Positions 11,189 to 24,125 are shown, numbered from the stretch's first letter. The stretch: 64,000 nt of DNA from Parietaria judaica (GCA_954871525.1 OX940868.1:12960556-13024555), one strand, 5' to 3'. Numbers and translations are program-made. The notes: generated from the letters alone by a model not told the origin.

Positions 11189-11695
11189 TCACAGACCCAA
11201 ATACACCATAGTCGCAACTCCGAGCGCGTAGACCCCAATCGCTGTTCCTACCAGGTTACTCCCCGACCGAGTCACGGCCCCGATCCCGGCAATTCCCGCC
11301 ACTCCCACCGGAATCCGGCGAAGAACTGCTTTCCCGGCGCCGGCCATTACTACGCCGGCGAACAGCTCCACGGCCCACTGCTTGAACTCCTCATCATCTA
11401 GGGTTTGGCCATCGGTATCGGGACGAGGGCGGCGAGTCACGGCGCGGAGGGCTGAGTCGACCTCGGAGCGAGTCGGGGGTTGCGAGACCCATCTGAGGAC
11501 GAGTCGGTTAGGGGAATCGGCGGTGAGAGAGCGGTAGAGGTGGTCGGAGGCGGAGGCGAGCTGGTAGGGGAAGACGCCTGCGAAGGCGTGCTGAGTCAGA
11601 GCGAGGCACTCGGAGAAGACTGAGTCGCACGCCGAGGCGAACTCGGGCGAGTTCGAGAGCGAGTTCTTGACTCGTTTCGAGGCTGATATTCCCAT
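11189..11695 (-). CDS. Small conserved plant membrane protein of unknown function
   Basis: A single-exon ORF of 168 codons has strong GC contrast to its flanks. The N-terminus MGISASKR has a Gly at position 2 and Ser at 6, a good fit to an N-myristoylation signal. The middle contains FSECLALTQHAF and FPYQLASASDH, which look like a conserved soluble helical part. A short Asp/Arg-rich linker and WAVELFAG follow. The last roughly 55 residues are Gly/Ala/Val-rich and hydrophobic and could form two membrane segments around an RRIP turn. I recognise this as a plant-conserved family without a known function; no enzyme motif is visible. It lies about 125 bp from a fold-back transposon on its 5' side. 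An identical-frame alternative start is not apparent. Confidence 0.7.
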   Translation of the reverse strand: MGISASKRVKNSLSNSPEFASACDSVFSECLALTQHAFAGVFPYQLASASDHLYRSLTADSPNRLVLRWVSQPPTRSEVDSALRAVTRRPRPDTDGQTLDDEEFKQWAVELFAGVVMAGAGKAVLRRIPVGVAGIAGIGAVTRSGSNLVGTAIGVYALGVATMVYLGL

Positions 11696-11820
11696 TTTCG
11701 TTCTCTATCTGTTCTGTTGCGAGTGAAATTAATGTTCGGTACGTTTTAATTGCAAAAGATGAATTTGTAGATACTTGCACAAAAATATTAATTTACAAAA
11801 AATACATGTCATTAATTTTT

Positions 11821-13746
11821 GGGATATTAGCGGCAAAAGTGGCTAAAGTTAAGCCAAGTGTACAAATTAGTGGCCAAATTGATTTAATATCGGCATAAGT
11901 ATCTAAAGTTTACCAAACCGTGGACAGTACAAATTACATCCATTTCATGTCAACGCCGTTTGCCACGTCATTTCCACAAGTGTTGAACTTTGTCCACTTA
12001 TTTGCACACTCGGCCTAACTTTAGTCACTTTTGCCGCTATTATCCCTTTTTTTACGTTCCAAAGTATTTTTTAGGGTTCATCTAGAATTTTTTTTTGTTA
12101 ATTTTTGTCTTTTTCTTAAGATTTGACAAAAACTTGATTTCCGAAAGAACTGATTCCGTTTTTTAAATTTAGAACACTGAATATCACTCTCAATTTTGAA
12201 ATCATTAAAATGTGTTATCGGTTTCACATGTAATTTACGATCATAGGATTTGACATAAAACCTCTATATATTTTATTGTTAGGGACCATTAGATTTTTTT
12301 AAAGGAATTGGTACGAAATACACATTTGGCCACAATTTTTTTTTTTAAATTACTCATTGTGAGTATTAAAATGTACTAAAATATGTATGTTTTAAAAAGT
12401 TTGTACAAAATAAAAATTTCGTTCATAATGTTGGCATAACATTGTTAGTTAGAGCCGAGACTAAAATTGAGACTTTGTAACATTATTTTATCAAGATTAT
12501 TAATTTGAAATCACCACATGTAACTTACGAAAAAAAAAACATGTTAACCTTGCGCAAAATGTAGGGGTTGCTACTGATTAGTTTAATTAGCCTCTCCATG
12601 CTTGGAAGACTTACGCTCTGTTTGGATCACCAGGGTACGGGATAGACAATACTAAGAGATTTTTGAGGTTCTCGGCCCGTCCAACTTACCTGATCATGAT
12701 TTAGGGGGCGAAATAGAAAAAATAAAAAGAAAACCATCTTACGGAACAAGAAAAGGAACAAGAAGGTATTAGTCATTTTCACTAATCTCAAAATCCATAT
12801 CAAATCATTGATGCTACTGTTAGATTTTTTTAAAAAAAATTGTGGTATTTGGGTGTGCCAAACTATTAACCACGAAGCCTTAGCATTATAGACCGAAAGA
12901 CTACTTCGCACAGTAAAATTTCACTTAAATTAATAATCTCAATAAAATAATATAACTAAGTCTCGATTTATTCCCGGCTCTAACTAACAATGTTAGGCCA
13001 ACATTATTAACGAAATTCTCATTTTTTACAAAGTTTTTAAAACACTATCAATACACTATCCATTTTGGTACATTTTAATACACATAATGAGAAATTTTTT
13101 AAAAAAAAAAATTGTGGCTAAATGGGTATTTCCTTAAACAAAATTTTGGGTCCCTAACAATTAAATATATCTTAATAAAATAATATTACAAAGTCTCGAT
13201 TTTAGTCTCGGCTCTAATTAACAATGTTAGGCCAACATTATTAACGAAATTTTTATTTTGTACACACTTTTTCAAACATACCTATTTTAGTACATTTTAA
13301 TATACGCAATGAGTAATTTAAAAAAAAAAACACTCGTGGTTAAACGGATATTTCGTACCAATTCCTTTAAAAAAAAATTATGTCAAATCCTATTAGTGTA
13401 AATTACATGTGAAATCAGTTCTTTCGGAAATCAAGTTTTAGTCAAATCTTAAGAAGAAAAAATTAACTAAAAATACCTAGATAAACCCTAAAAAATACTT
13501 TGGAACGTAAAAAAAAAAAAGCGATAATAGCGGCAAAAGTGACCAAAGTAAGGCACAGTGTTCAAATAAGTGGCCAAAACTCAACACTTGTGGAAATGAC
13601 GTGGCAAACGGCGTTGACATGAAATGGATGGAATTTGTACTGTCCACGCTTTGGTAAACTTTCGATACTTATGCCGATATTAAATCGGTTAGCCCACTTA
13701 TTTGCACACTTGACCTAATTTTGGTCATTTTTGCCGCTATTATCCC
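11821..13746. mobile_element. Mutator-like fold-back element, non-autonomous
   Basis: The element is 1926 bp with very long inverted arms: about 11821-12495 matches the reverse complement of about 13185-13746. Ends read GGGATATTAGCGGCAAAAGTG and, on the other strand, GGGATAATAGCGGCAAAAATG. It is flanked by TTAATTTTT (11812-11820) and TTAGTTTTT (13747-13755), a 9-bp target duplication with one mismatch, the Mutator-type length. The inner part of the right arm is present twice in tandem (about 12940-13165 and 13166-13390). No transposase ORF is present. Confidence 0.8.
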
Positions 13747-14369
13747 TTAGTTTTTTAGAACAACAAATCTAATTGATATAAATTTTATGAATAATAATTA
13801 ATTGTTTTTATGGTTCTTCTGTCAAATAATTTCATGTAGCGTCATTTATGTCTTCTTTCTTTTATCACTTTCGACGATAAAATTGATCAGTAGTATTTTA
13901 ATTTTATATTATAGAATACTTTTTCTGCTATGCGATAAAACTTAAAATTTGTTGTCTAAGTTTTTGTAATTTGTAAGCGGTTAAAAAAAATAAAAACATA
14001 AGCAAAATTATGTCGCTACATTGAAATTTCATAGTAAAAAGTTATCGAAAATTTTTATTTAATTTTATCAAAATATTATACGTCTAAAATTTATACTACT
14101 AAATTATTTAAAATATAAACTATTTTTTATAATATAAATATTTTTACCACAAATTATTTCCTATGTAAACAATATAATGAATAGTTAAAGGTCCTAATTG
14201 TAACTTCTCTTAATTTATTCAATACAAAGTTTAGCTTTTTTATGAGCAAAATTCATAAACAGGTAATACATGGTTTTGCTAAAATATTTTTTTTCTTTTC
14301 TTCTTCTTTATCTTAATAAGAAAAAATGGAATGGTGAAAATACCAAAAACATATATTATTATTGCTGTT

Positions 14370-14735
14370 AAGATTCTAATTCTTTTTAAGTGATAAAAGT
14401 ATCAATTCTTATGTTCATATTTTTAAATTATTGTGATTAAAGTACCAATTCTTTTTGTATGGTAGAAATACAGTTTTATTACGTTTGTTTTTTTAATTAT
14501 TTTGGTTGAATAACCGATTCTTATTGGGTGGTTAAAGTACTGAAAATATTTTACTGATGCAGTTGAAGTACCAATTCTTTTAGGTGCTAAAAGTACTATT
14601 CTTACGTTCACATTATTAAATTATTATAGTTAAAGTACCAATTCGTTTTGGAAGGTAAATTATAAATAAATAAAAAAATACATATTACTATTGAAGTTAA
14701 GTATTAATTCTTTTTAGTTGGTAAAATTACTATTT
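14370..14735. repeat. Degenerate tandem repeat, unit roughly 55-70 bp
   Basis: The phrase TAAAGTACCAATTCTTTT, often followed by a GGT(G)GTAAAAGTACTATT-like segment and ACGTTCA(T)ATT, recurs about six times with substitutions and indels. This is an old AT-rich minisatellite. Confidence 0.55.
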
Positions 14736-15104
14736 TTTTACCGTAGACGAAAGAAGCGTGGATGTAAAAAAAAGTACTTTCACTATATTTATTGTCAATT
14801 AGAAGCACAAAAGGCACAACAAACTAACATCGGTATTTTATTTTATTTATTGAATAATTGTATTAATTAATTTATATATATTTATATTGAAATTTAATTT
14901 GTATGATTTATGTCTACTTCAGTATTTTCTTACATTTAATAGTTAATTAAATAAAAATGCTTACCAAACACTAAACTGATTTTTTTTTTTAAATACTAAT
15001 TCTTTTTCATTTTAATTAACCAAACAGTAAATTACTTTATTTGACAACACTTCATTTTACAGTAATTTTTAAAAGTAATTATGAAGACAGCATAACAATG
15101 CCAA

Positions 15105-15670
15105 ACTTGGCCATACTTAGAAATCCGAAAGCAATCTAGATCTAACCAAAAAAATCAGCAATAAGAATTTAAAATATGTTTTCATCCTAAAATATTCATA
15201 AAATATTGTAAAAAGAAATGATAAATGATAAATTCTCAATCTTTAATCATTTCTAAATATAAACTCCACATAAACTAATATTTAGTTTTAAAGAATGAAA
15301 ATGTAATAAAAAAAACATCTAAATGAGACCTCAAACAGACATATTTCTAACTAATACTTCTAATTAACTACAATATTTTAAACCACATAACATCAAGTAA
15401 TCATAAAAAAATAAGTAATTTTTTGTAAATCAATAAAACCAAAACTTTATAAACTTTTGCCAGCATGCCTAGAAATCCGAAAATAACCTTAATCTAACCA
15501 AATAATTCAACTATGAAAAATCAAAATATGTTTTCATTAAAAAATACTCACAAGAATTTAAAGAAAAATAAAACATGATAAATTTCAAATCTTTAATTAT
15601 TTCTATACATAAGACACCTTTTAGTTTTGAACTCATGAAAATCTAATAAAAATCATCAGAATGAGTAGAT
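15105..15670. repeat. Diverged direct duplication, offset about 355 bp
   Basis: About 15105-15335 and 15460-15670 share a series of words in the same order: TAGAAATCCGAAA, ATCTAACCAAA, AAAATATGTTTTCAT, ATGATAAAT and CAATCTTTAATCATTTCTA. They are two tandem copies of one AT-rich sequence without coding potential. Confidence 0.6.
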
Positions 15671-17638
15671 ATCAAAGAAAAACGATTGATTCATGAGTCA
15701 TTAATCTCCCTATATCTACCAAAAATTTAAAGAAATTTGGGTTAAAATGAAAAAAATGAAAACTTTCGAAACTTATATGAAGAATCGATTATCTATAGAA
15801 AAGGACGGGCAAATTCAAAAGCCAAAGGTCTTACCAACTCTATTTCCGCCGGAATCTTCAACCTTTGGTCGCTGAAGGTCGGTAATCGCGAGAAGAAAGG
15901 GAAAAGCTATGGTTTTCCCGAAAGAAAAGAAAAAAAGACTATTTATATTTTATATGCTTAATTTTTTTTATAAAGAATTGCTCGAAAAGTACCAATTTTT
16001 TTTGCTATTTTTACACAGGGACTAGTGATAATCGATTGGTAAGTGCCTTGTCGATTTTTGGCATAAATCATCGAAAAGTGCAAAAACGGCAATGGTTAAT
16101 ATGCAAAAGTTGTCGATGACTACCGGCAATCGATATTTCGACCGATTTTTTACGAAGATTAGAACCTTGCTTCTAACTATTGCTAAATTACAATGTATTT
16201 TTCTTTTTCCTCAATATGATAAAAATACTCTTAATATACATAAAATTAAAACAAAAATCTTAAAAGAGAGACCACTTTTCGAGTACACACGTTCTCCTAA
16301 AGATGTGTCCTTGTTCTCTCTCGCCGTTGTTTTGTTGTAGAATTCATATTTTTCTACATTGGTGTCTCTCGTCCGTCTCCATCGCCGTTGACCCTTTGAC
16401 ATTTTGGATTTATTGCAGATCATGAGAACTAAGATCGACCGAGATACCAATACGGTTCGCCTAGCAATTTCTCCTCAAAGTCCACTATATCGCATATTAC
16501 CGATCGACATAGTTGGACATCGATATCTCCTTAGCAAAAATCACAATGTGATTCTGTGAAGTAGACCGGAATTTTCCGCCTTCTCTTCTAGTACTCATAC
16601 TAGTACAAGATTTCTTTGACGGAGTTTCGCCAATGCACACTGTGGCCTTATCTTCTCTCCATCGACCGTAGGTAACCGGTGCGAGCGGGCCGTGTTCAAT
16701 GAAGAGATAGAAGAAAAAAATGAATAAGTTGATATTCTTTTTGTTTGGTTCCCTCTGCACACAGTCCTCGTGGGTCGTCGGGTCACGAGCAACCCACGGA
16801 ACGACATCAATGTGGATCCGCTCCACTTTGAGAGTATTGAGGATTGCGTATTTGAGGTAGAGAAATCTGAAGCGTCTTTCCGTGACTTTTCTATTGGAAC
16901 GGTATTAACGAGTTTCATAAATATTTCAACTGTAACATAATACTACGGCAGAGTTTCAAAATTTTCATTTTAATATCATAAAATAACCAAAACAACATTA
17001 CATGCGAAAATTAAAGTTGACCTAGATCAGAGTTTGTAAAATTCTAAATTCATATATTATCAAATGTTTTAAGATTTGAATTACTTACAGAAACTGACTC
17101 CAAGCGCTAGTTAGATGCAATTTCAGTCGAAATGATCTATGAAAACATTCGTTAAGACGAAAGATTATTGATGAACGATATCGTTATTTAAAAACAACAA
17201 GTCGTTTATTTATCCACGCTTAGCTATAGCCTTAATGCATGATTAAGTACCTAAAAACAAACAAGATTCTCTTAAATGACTCCAGATATAATCAAACTGA
17301 CAAATTCATTATTAGCATTACCCAAGCTATACAAAAATAAGTCCATGACCAAAAAGAAGCAAATGTATTATTATCAATGGTGAACAAACAACAAAAAGAA
17401 AAGAAGAAACGTTGTGATTTTTCTTTCAAAAACTTGTGCCGCATTACTACAAAAGTCTAGGGGTGATGATGCATGCTCCAAGGCACTTGGCAAAACTCTA
17501 ATAAGTTTGACTTGTCAATCGTCTTCTCCTCATCCATCATCCACATCTGAAATTTACTCTGCTCATACAATCATTGATTCATCAGTTAAATCCACACAAA
17601 AGCCAAGGAACGGGACAAATATAAAATAGATTTTGGAG

Positions 17639-18018
17639 TTATTTGCACAAATACCCCTGACCTAGTCGATCAGTGTGGGAATAACCCTCTTATCTATGTT
17701 ATTTACTCAAATCCCTCTTGATCGATGCACATCCATCCTATTATTAGTTCCATTAAATGCATATTTTATATAAATTTTATTTCCCAGTGTCTCAATATAA
17801 TGTAATAGATTTTAGCATTATGGGTTGGGATCATTATTTATAATTATTATATTATGGACATCATGGTGAATGAATTTGAGCCAAGAATGACAGATATGCC
17901 CCAAACCATATGGTGATGCCGTTAAAATTTTAATAAAACTAAATGTAGATAGACCAGAGAGTAAAATAAGGGAATTTGAAGAAGAAAAAAACAAAGGTAA
18001 GGGGTATTTGTGCAATAA
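17639..18018. mobile_element. Short TIR element (MITE-like), 380 bp
   Basis: The left end TTATTTGCACAAATACCCCT and the right end, read on the other strand as TTATTGCACAAATACCCCT, form 19-20-bp inverted repeats. No clear target duplication is seen, and there is no ORF. It lies just past the 3' end of the accA gene. Confidence 0.5.
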
Positions 18019-18101
18019 TGAACTAGAACTCAATGTTGTTTAAAAGAAAGAAAACAAAAAAAACTTCACTTAGCTTGCAAGACATGCTAAAATCACTTAC
18101 T

Positions 18102-21100
18102 TCAGGCAAAGGTGCTATTTGCGCTAACATTAATCTTCATTCTCTCGTTTTCTTCGGTTTCCAAACTCCCTTCTGATTTTCCGGAAGCCTTGATGGCTTC
18201 AGCGATCTCCCTCTTGAGCTTATGGTGCTTCTCTCTCAGCCCCGATGACTCCAAAGCCGAGGCCACAGTTTGCTTGATTTGTTCCTCCAGAGCCGCGAGT
18301 CTCTCTCGGGCTGCCGCATTGGGATTCTTTCCGGCCTTGACTATCTCCAGCTTCAGCAGCTCAATCTTGTTCTTCACTTCCGGCAACTGGGTAACGCTGT
18401 CGATCTCCTCCTGAATCTCTCTGTTCAGTTCTTTCATCTTGGCTTGCAGTTCCTTCGTCGGAGCGGAATCAACTGCAAAAGGCGTGCTTGACTTCACAGC
18501 CTCGACATCCATACCGAATAATTGAAGAACATCTGCGAATTCAACTTCCAACTCATTTTTAAGCTTCATAACCTTCTCCACAAGCTTCTGATCCAATTCA
18601 TCGAATTTAGACGCACCCGAGCTTAGAATCTCGGCCTTCAGTGCATCAAACTTTTCCTTCACGTCCTTCCTTTGCATGACCTCACGGAACTTTTTGTTAA
18701 CCTCCTGCTTTCTGGAAGAAGCCTTCTGCTTCGTCTCTGCCAGATTCTTCGCCATTGATAATTCTTTCAACATCCTGATCTTGTTCTGTAGGCTCTCGTA
18801 GTTGGCGGCTTTTGGCAGGCTCTGGTTGAACTCGTCCTTGAGCTTGTCCAGCTTGTTTTTGAAATCTTGATTCACTGTAAGGTCCTGCGATTTCAATTTC
18901 GAAAATTCATCCCTCATAGCGGCAAATCTTTCCTCGAAACCCAATGCTTTGGCCGCCTCCGAAAATCCGAGTTCGACTTCATTTTGGAGTTGGTGTATCG
19001 CCTTATCCAGACCCGACATCGAGGGTTCGCCAGAGGATTCCTTGGCTTTCAGAACTTGTTGTTTCACCTTTTCGACCTCACCTTCCAAATCTGATCGTTG
19101 TGCCTTCGCAACAAGAGGGCCTTCGTCTTTCTTTTTCATGTTAAATTTCCTCTTCGGATCTATCGGGATTCCTTCCTGGAATCCGCCAATCTTTCTGAAC
19201 TTAAGCATCCTATGTTTCAGAAGATCTTCTGTGTTCATCTCCTTGAGTTCCTGTAAGATATCAGAATCATAAATATAGATATAATTACACATGAATCTTA
19301 ATTTTAAACAAGTATGTGGCAATAAAACGTACCTTCATTCCCTCCTTAATCGCAATCTTTATCTGGTTTGAAGTCCAAGCTGGATCAGCATGTGCACCGC
19401 CTAGTGGCTCCTGTAAAACAATTATTCTGAGACGCCAAAGAGACAATACAAGGTTCGAGAAGTATGATATATTGTCAATTATTTATAGTTATAAGTGAAA
19501 AACGTATGGACCGGGAATAGTCAACGAATTATTAGGATATTATGTAGATCCATAAGCGAGAGAATTACAGGAATGACGTCATCTGCAATTTGTAGCTTGC
19601 ACAGTTCTGTTGCTGTAATTTTTAACTTCTCAGCAGCCTGCAGATCAGGATAGAGAAGAATTACGATTTATCATGACGATAACTAGTTTGCAGGGAGGGC
19701 ATTTTGGGGATTTTATAGTAACCTTTGGAGAAGCTTTAGCACTCTTCCACAAGATAGCAGCACATGCTTCAGGACTAAACCACAGCAAAAAAGACAACGG
19801 TAAAATTAAAATATAAAAAAAATCAAGGTAATAAGGAATGCACATTAAAGAAATAGCTTAAGAATAACACATTAAAAAACAGTAAGAATGCACAGAATGC
19901 AGGGTAATAATGGAAAAATTCAGATAAACATCTCTTAGTGCTTAACAGAAGGAATATTATTCTAAACTAAGAGTATGATACGCAATTTCATTCCTCCATC
20001 AAGAAAAAAGGGACAACGCAATTTACCTGGCAACATAGAACACTGCGTTTTCAAGCATTAACAATTTGTTAGCACATCCAATGGCAAGGGCACCACCAGA
20101 GCCACCTTCGCCGATGACAATTGAGATAATTGGTACTTTAAGACCAAACATGGTCCGCAAATTTTGAGCAATCGCTTCACCCTGAAAGTAGAAAGAACCG
20201 AAAGAAAATTTACTGCCATTATTAATAGGGAATTCTAAGTTTTAACAGGATTGAATATGGTTCTATTTAGGAGGCATTTCCAGATAATTATTTCATGAGG
20301 CAGTACCTTGGTTTACCAAAAAAAAAAAAAGAGAGCTTAATTAATTTCTAGACTATGCAATTACAATACATTAGCACAATACTACCAGTCATTACAGATT
20401 ATTATACAGATTATTATAATAATCTGTGCCTAGATAATTCCTATATGATGACGGAAAATATTTGCATATGATAACATGAAACATCTAAGATTTAAATTTT
20501 GTTGCTCATGTACCTGGCCGAGCTCCTCGGATTTGAGGTCTGCAAAAGCACCGGGAGTATCAATAAACGTCACAATGGGAAATCCATGATGGTCTGCATA
20601 ATTCATCATGCGTAGAGCTTTCCGGTAACTATAGAAGTAAAAAAAAAAAAAAACACCATCAGCCTGGATTTCATAATGCATCAAAACATGTTATTTTGAT
20701 TAAAATATCGAATAATTGGACGTCACAGACATCTTTTTTATATTTGGAAACCGATTTTATACCGTAACCGTTTAAAATTTGGTTACTGATAAAACCGACT
20801 TTCAAGAAATAAAAATTTGTTCCGGTTTTCGTTTCATAAAACCCAAGAACCGGTGTTGTTTCAAAAAAAAAAAAAGGGAACTAGTTATTAGTGCTGTAAA
20901 TGTTAATGTATGCCTGACCCAAATGAGCATTTTATTTTATTTTATTTTATGCCCAACTGAAACATTAACAGAATTTTCAATGGAAAATCAAATTATAAAG
21001 CTCATACCCATGGGGTGTAGGCATTCCAAAGTTACGCTTGATGTTTTCTTTTGTGTTTCGGCCCTTTTGATGACCTATGAACATGTATCTGTCACCATCT

Positions 21101-22208
21101 ATTGTTCCTATACCAGTAACAATGGCTGGATCATCATACCCTTGACGGTCTCCATGAAGCTCGACAAACTGGGCATTTTACGGTAACCGTTAAGAACATT
21201 ATTAAGCTCAAACTATCATAGAGATAAAAGTAGAAAGATAAATCTGCATGAAATAATGATAGCAGACCTTCTCCGTTATGCTAAATACATGATCAAGAAA
21301 AGTTGGCCGGTTTGGATGCCTTGCAATATTGACACGTTGTATAGGAGTCAAATGTGTATATAAATCCTTCAAAGCCTGAAATGAAACAACTAAGTTCTGA
21401 GAAGTGTAGAAAGTAGGAACCAAGAATTGAATTGCTCGAAAATCAATTATTCAGTTGTCGTTTACCCTCCGAACATGGAATTGATCGACTAGTCCAGATC
21501 GGTATCTATTAACTCTCTTAAGTCTAAAAGACTTAGCTATTATAAAATTCGTACTGTATCTATTATTAATAACTTCAAAAACTATACTTCTGTTACCGAA
21601 TTAGCGTGATTGGTTACTCAAATTACCAACTTCCACCACACTAGAAATCATAGCATTCAGCATTGTGTTATGAGAAAGCTTAATTCGCTCAAATTCATAA
21701 AAGTCATCAAACCTGGTGATATTTGTTCTCCAAGGATAGAATTTGATCACTGAAGTCGAGTCCAGTCTCGTCTGCCATCTTCCGGACCTACGCAAACATA
21801 ATAGCGTTATTACCCGAAGTGAAGTTCCGCAAGCCTTATAAACAGATAACCGTAATGAAAAGATTTCAAAACGCTCACCTCAGTGATTTTCTTCTCAAGA
21901 TCAACGAGGGGCTTCTCGAACTCCAAGGTGACCGGCTTCGGCTTCTCCTTGAGAACCTTGAAGTGAGAGAGATGATAAAGTATTCCTCCCTTGACATTCG
22001 GATCAGGGTCCTCAGGCCAGGGCCGCTCGTGCTTTTTCGTCTTTCTAATTTTTGCCGAAATCGAGAAATCCCTCGTCTTGCTTGACACGACGCGCGTTTT
22101 CGCAAGGGCTCGCAACGGGACACCTCTCAGGCCACTGCTCGAGCTCCGAAGCACATCCGTAACCGGGTTTCCGGCGAACGCTGCTGGACAATGAGATACC
22201 GAAGCCAT
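18102..22208 (-). CDS. CAC3: Acetyl-CoA carboxylase carboxyltransferase subunit alpha, chloroplastic
   Basis: This is the alpha subunit of plastid heteromeric acetyl-CoA carboxylase, which with the plastid-encoded beta subunit transfers the carboxyl group from biotin to acetyl-CoA, giving malonyl-CoA for fatty-acid synthesis. The coding exons on the minus strand are 22208-21879, 21787-21713, 21375-21268, 21168-21008, 20628-20514, 20181-20027, 19774-19723, 19637-19569, 19410-19333 and 19250-18102. They give about 763 residues, close to the usual length. A Ser/Arg-rich transit peptide ([11 protein letters not shown]...) precedes the core. The core has [35 protein letters not shown] and [16 protein letters not shown], with the GGSGGA oxyanion-type loop. 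The last roughly 370 residues are a Lys/Glu-rich coiled-coil tail that plant homologues have and bacterial AccA lacks. All exon joins keep frame. Confidence 0.95.
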
Positions 22209-22262
22209 ATCCGAAATCCCAAAGCTGATTTCTCCAAATCCTTGAAGCAAATTATATACCAC

Positions 22263-22740
22263 TCTGCAGATTCAGAATCACCAAATCACCACGGATCTCC
22301 ATACCAACAACAACAAAAAAAATCACACTCCGCAGCTATTTGCATGAAAATGAATCTCGTCGTAACCAAATTACTAAATTTCAGAAAGAATTAATAAAGA
22401 AAAACACGTTCACGCAGTAAAGATCAGCTCTCGCAATCGATTCAGCAATAACAAAGCTCAACCACTATCTCAACTCCCAATTCATGGTTCCAAGATATCA
22501 TCGCATGCAAGGGAATCGTAAATGGCGGAGAACAACAACAAAGACGAATCATCGCCGCGAAAATGGGGAAGAGAGAAGGAGCGAGAGTTACCGGGAGAAT
22601 GGATTTGGTGAGGAGCTCCGTGAATGGAAGATCTGGGATGACGAGAAGGAACGCGAGATTTGAATTGAAGGAGAGCTTCGTAGAGATCGCAAGAATGGAG
22701 GTTTAGAGAGAGAAAGGGGCGATACTTCTTATGTGAGTGA
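22263..22740 (-). promoter_or_regulatory. accA 5' leader with an intron
   Basis: Upstream of the start codon the minus strand shows a likely 5'-UTR intron: donor CCCG|GTAACT near 22592 and acceptor TCTGCAG|AGTGG at about 22263. The leader exon runs from roughly 22740 to 22592 and is rich in CT near its start. A short ATG at 22262, in frame with the main ORF, would add only 18 residues. The MASVSH start at 22208 looks like a normal transit peptide. Confidence 0.5.
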
Positions 22741-22780
22741 GTAGCTATGTCATAATAAAGCTGGTTTGGCCGTTGAAATC

Positions 22781-24125
22781 AGACTCCTTTCTATTTTTCT
22801 TATTGTTTTGGGAGGCACGTGTGCTCTCTCACTGCACGTGACTTCCTTCGATATCTTCGATGTTCTCTCTCCTAGGGTTAACCCACCTCAATATTGTTCA
22901 ACTGTTGAACTAATATTTTAAATACAGATTCCAAAATCATTCATTATTACTCGATACATTTGTAATAATTTTGTTTCTATAATCTTAATTTTAATAATAT
23001 AATAAAATTTGTTAGTCCAACAAATATTAGTTTATAAAAAATCTATTAATTTTCCAAAAAATACTAGATCGGATTCTCAACTTTAATAAATAATATTAAA
23101 TGTCGTATGGAGTTACGAGTTTAGGATGTTGTCTATTTCGTATCTGCAAATGCAATTGTAAAGTAATAAAATTTAGAGTTCAACATTGTTGGTGTAAAAA
23201 TCATTTGTTCAACAGTCGTGGTGCTTTACGAAACGACGTTGTTTTTAAAGAGTTTTCAGATGAGCAATATGGGTCGTACACTTCCGTCAATATCGTACGT
23301 GAATGATAATCAGTTAAGAGAAAATAGGGACAAAAATGAAAGTATCTAGAGTAATTGTAAATAATGCCTCAAAACTCTTGTATTTAATTTGCCTTAGTAC
23401 GTTTGATTATCGAGAAAGCCCCAAGTACAAGCTTGGATTCTCATTTTGTACATTAATGGTGAAAAAGGAAAGAGGGAATGTTCTTGGGATTTTTTATTTG
23501 TACTCTTTTGGGAAGGACTTAGTATTTGTCCAGTTAGCCTATCATTGGTTTTAATGAGCCGTGTACTATTCTATTTATAGGTAGCGAATTGGTCATCAAT
23601 GACCTCTAATTACAAGGTGTTAACCGAAAAACCCTAATTTTACGGTCCCCAGGAAATCTGTTGGGGTGAGCTGTAAAGGACGCACGACATTGTCGCTTCA
23701 GACTCCTTTCTATTTTCTTATTATTTGGAGAGGCACGTGTGCTCTCTCAATGCACGTGACTTTCTTCAATATCTTCGATGTTCTCTCTCTAAGGGTTAAC
23801 CCCTCATTAGCCATTTCAATACCGTTCAACTAAATTTTAAGTACAATTGTTGTATGATGTAAATTATAACTATGTAAATTTGTAATAATTTTGTTTGTGT
23901 AATTTTAATTTTATTTTTAATAATTTAATAATATAATAAAATTTGTTAGCTCAACTAATATTTGTTTATAAAAAATCTATTAATTTTCACAAAATAATAG
24001 ATGTGATTCCCAACTTTAATAAATAATATTTAATGTCCTAAGGAGTTACAACGAATTTAGGATGGTGTCTATTTTCGTACGTGCAAATGCAATGTTATAA
24101 AGTAATGAAAATTAGAGTTTAACAT
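22781..24125. repeat. Tandemly duplicated accA upstream region
   Basis: About 22781-23190 and 23698-24125 are diverged direct copies, offset about 917 bp. Both contain CAGACTCCTTTCTATTTT, two ACGTG boxes, a CGATGTTCTCTCT...AGGGTTAACCC motif, then TTTGTTAG..CAAC.AATATT, CTTTAATAAATAATATT and TTTAGGATG-TGTCTATTT. The first copy begins right at the proximal promoter of accA; the second is distal. The spacer (about 23190-23697) has no supported gene. Confidence 0.75.
22812..22844. promoter_or_regulatory. Paired CACGTG (G-box) sites upstream of accA
   Basis: Two CACGTG hexamers, in GGCACGTGTGC and TGCACGTGAC, sit about 20 bp apart close to the inferred accA transcription start. The pair recurs in the distal duplicate at about 23733-23762. 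G-boxes bind bZIP and bHLH/PIF factors; a role here is inferred. Confidence 0.5.

Larger units (their letters stand above)
13756..17638. other. AT-rich gene-free region
   Basis: Apart from the repeats listed separately, no gene is supported. A more GC-rich patch at about 15820-15950 and another at about 16370-16900 have short ORFs on both strands but no recognisable domain or splice pattern. They may be decayed transposon or gene remnants. Confidence 0.4.

Noticed and set aside
12627..12911. Minus-strand ORF of 94 codons inside the fold-back element
   Set aside because: AT-rich low-complexity translation with no transposase motif, located in a non-autonomous element.
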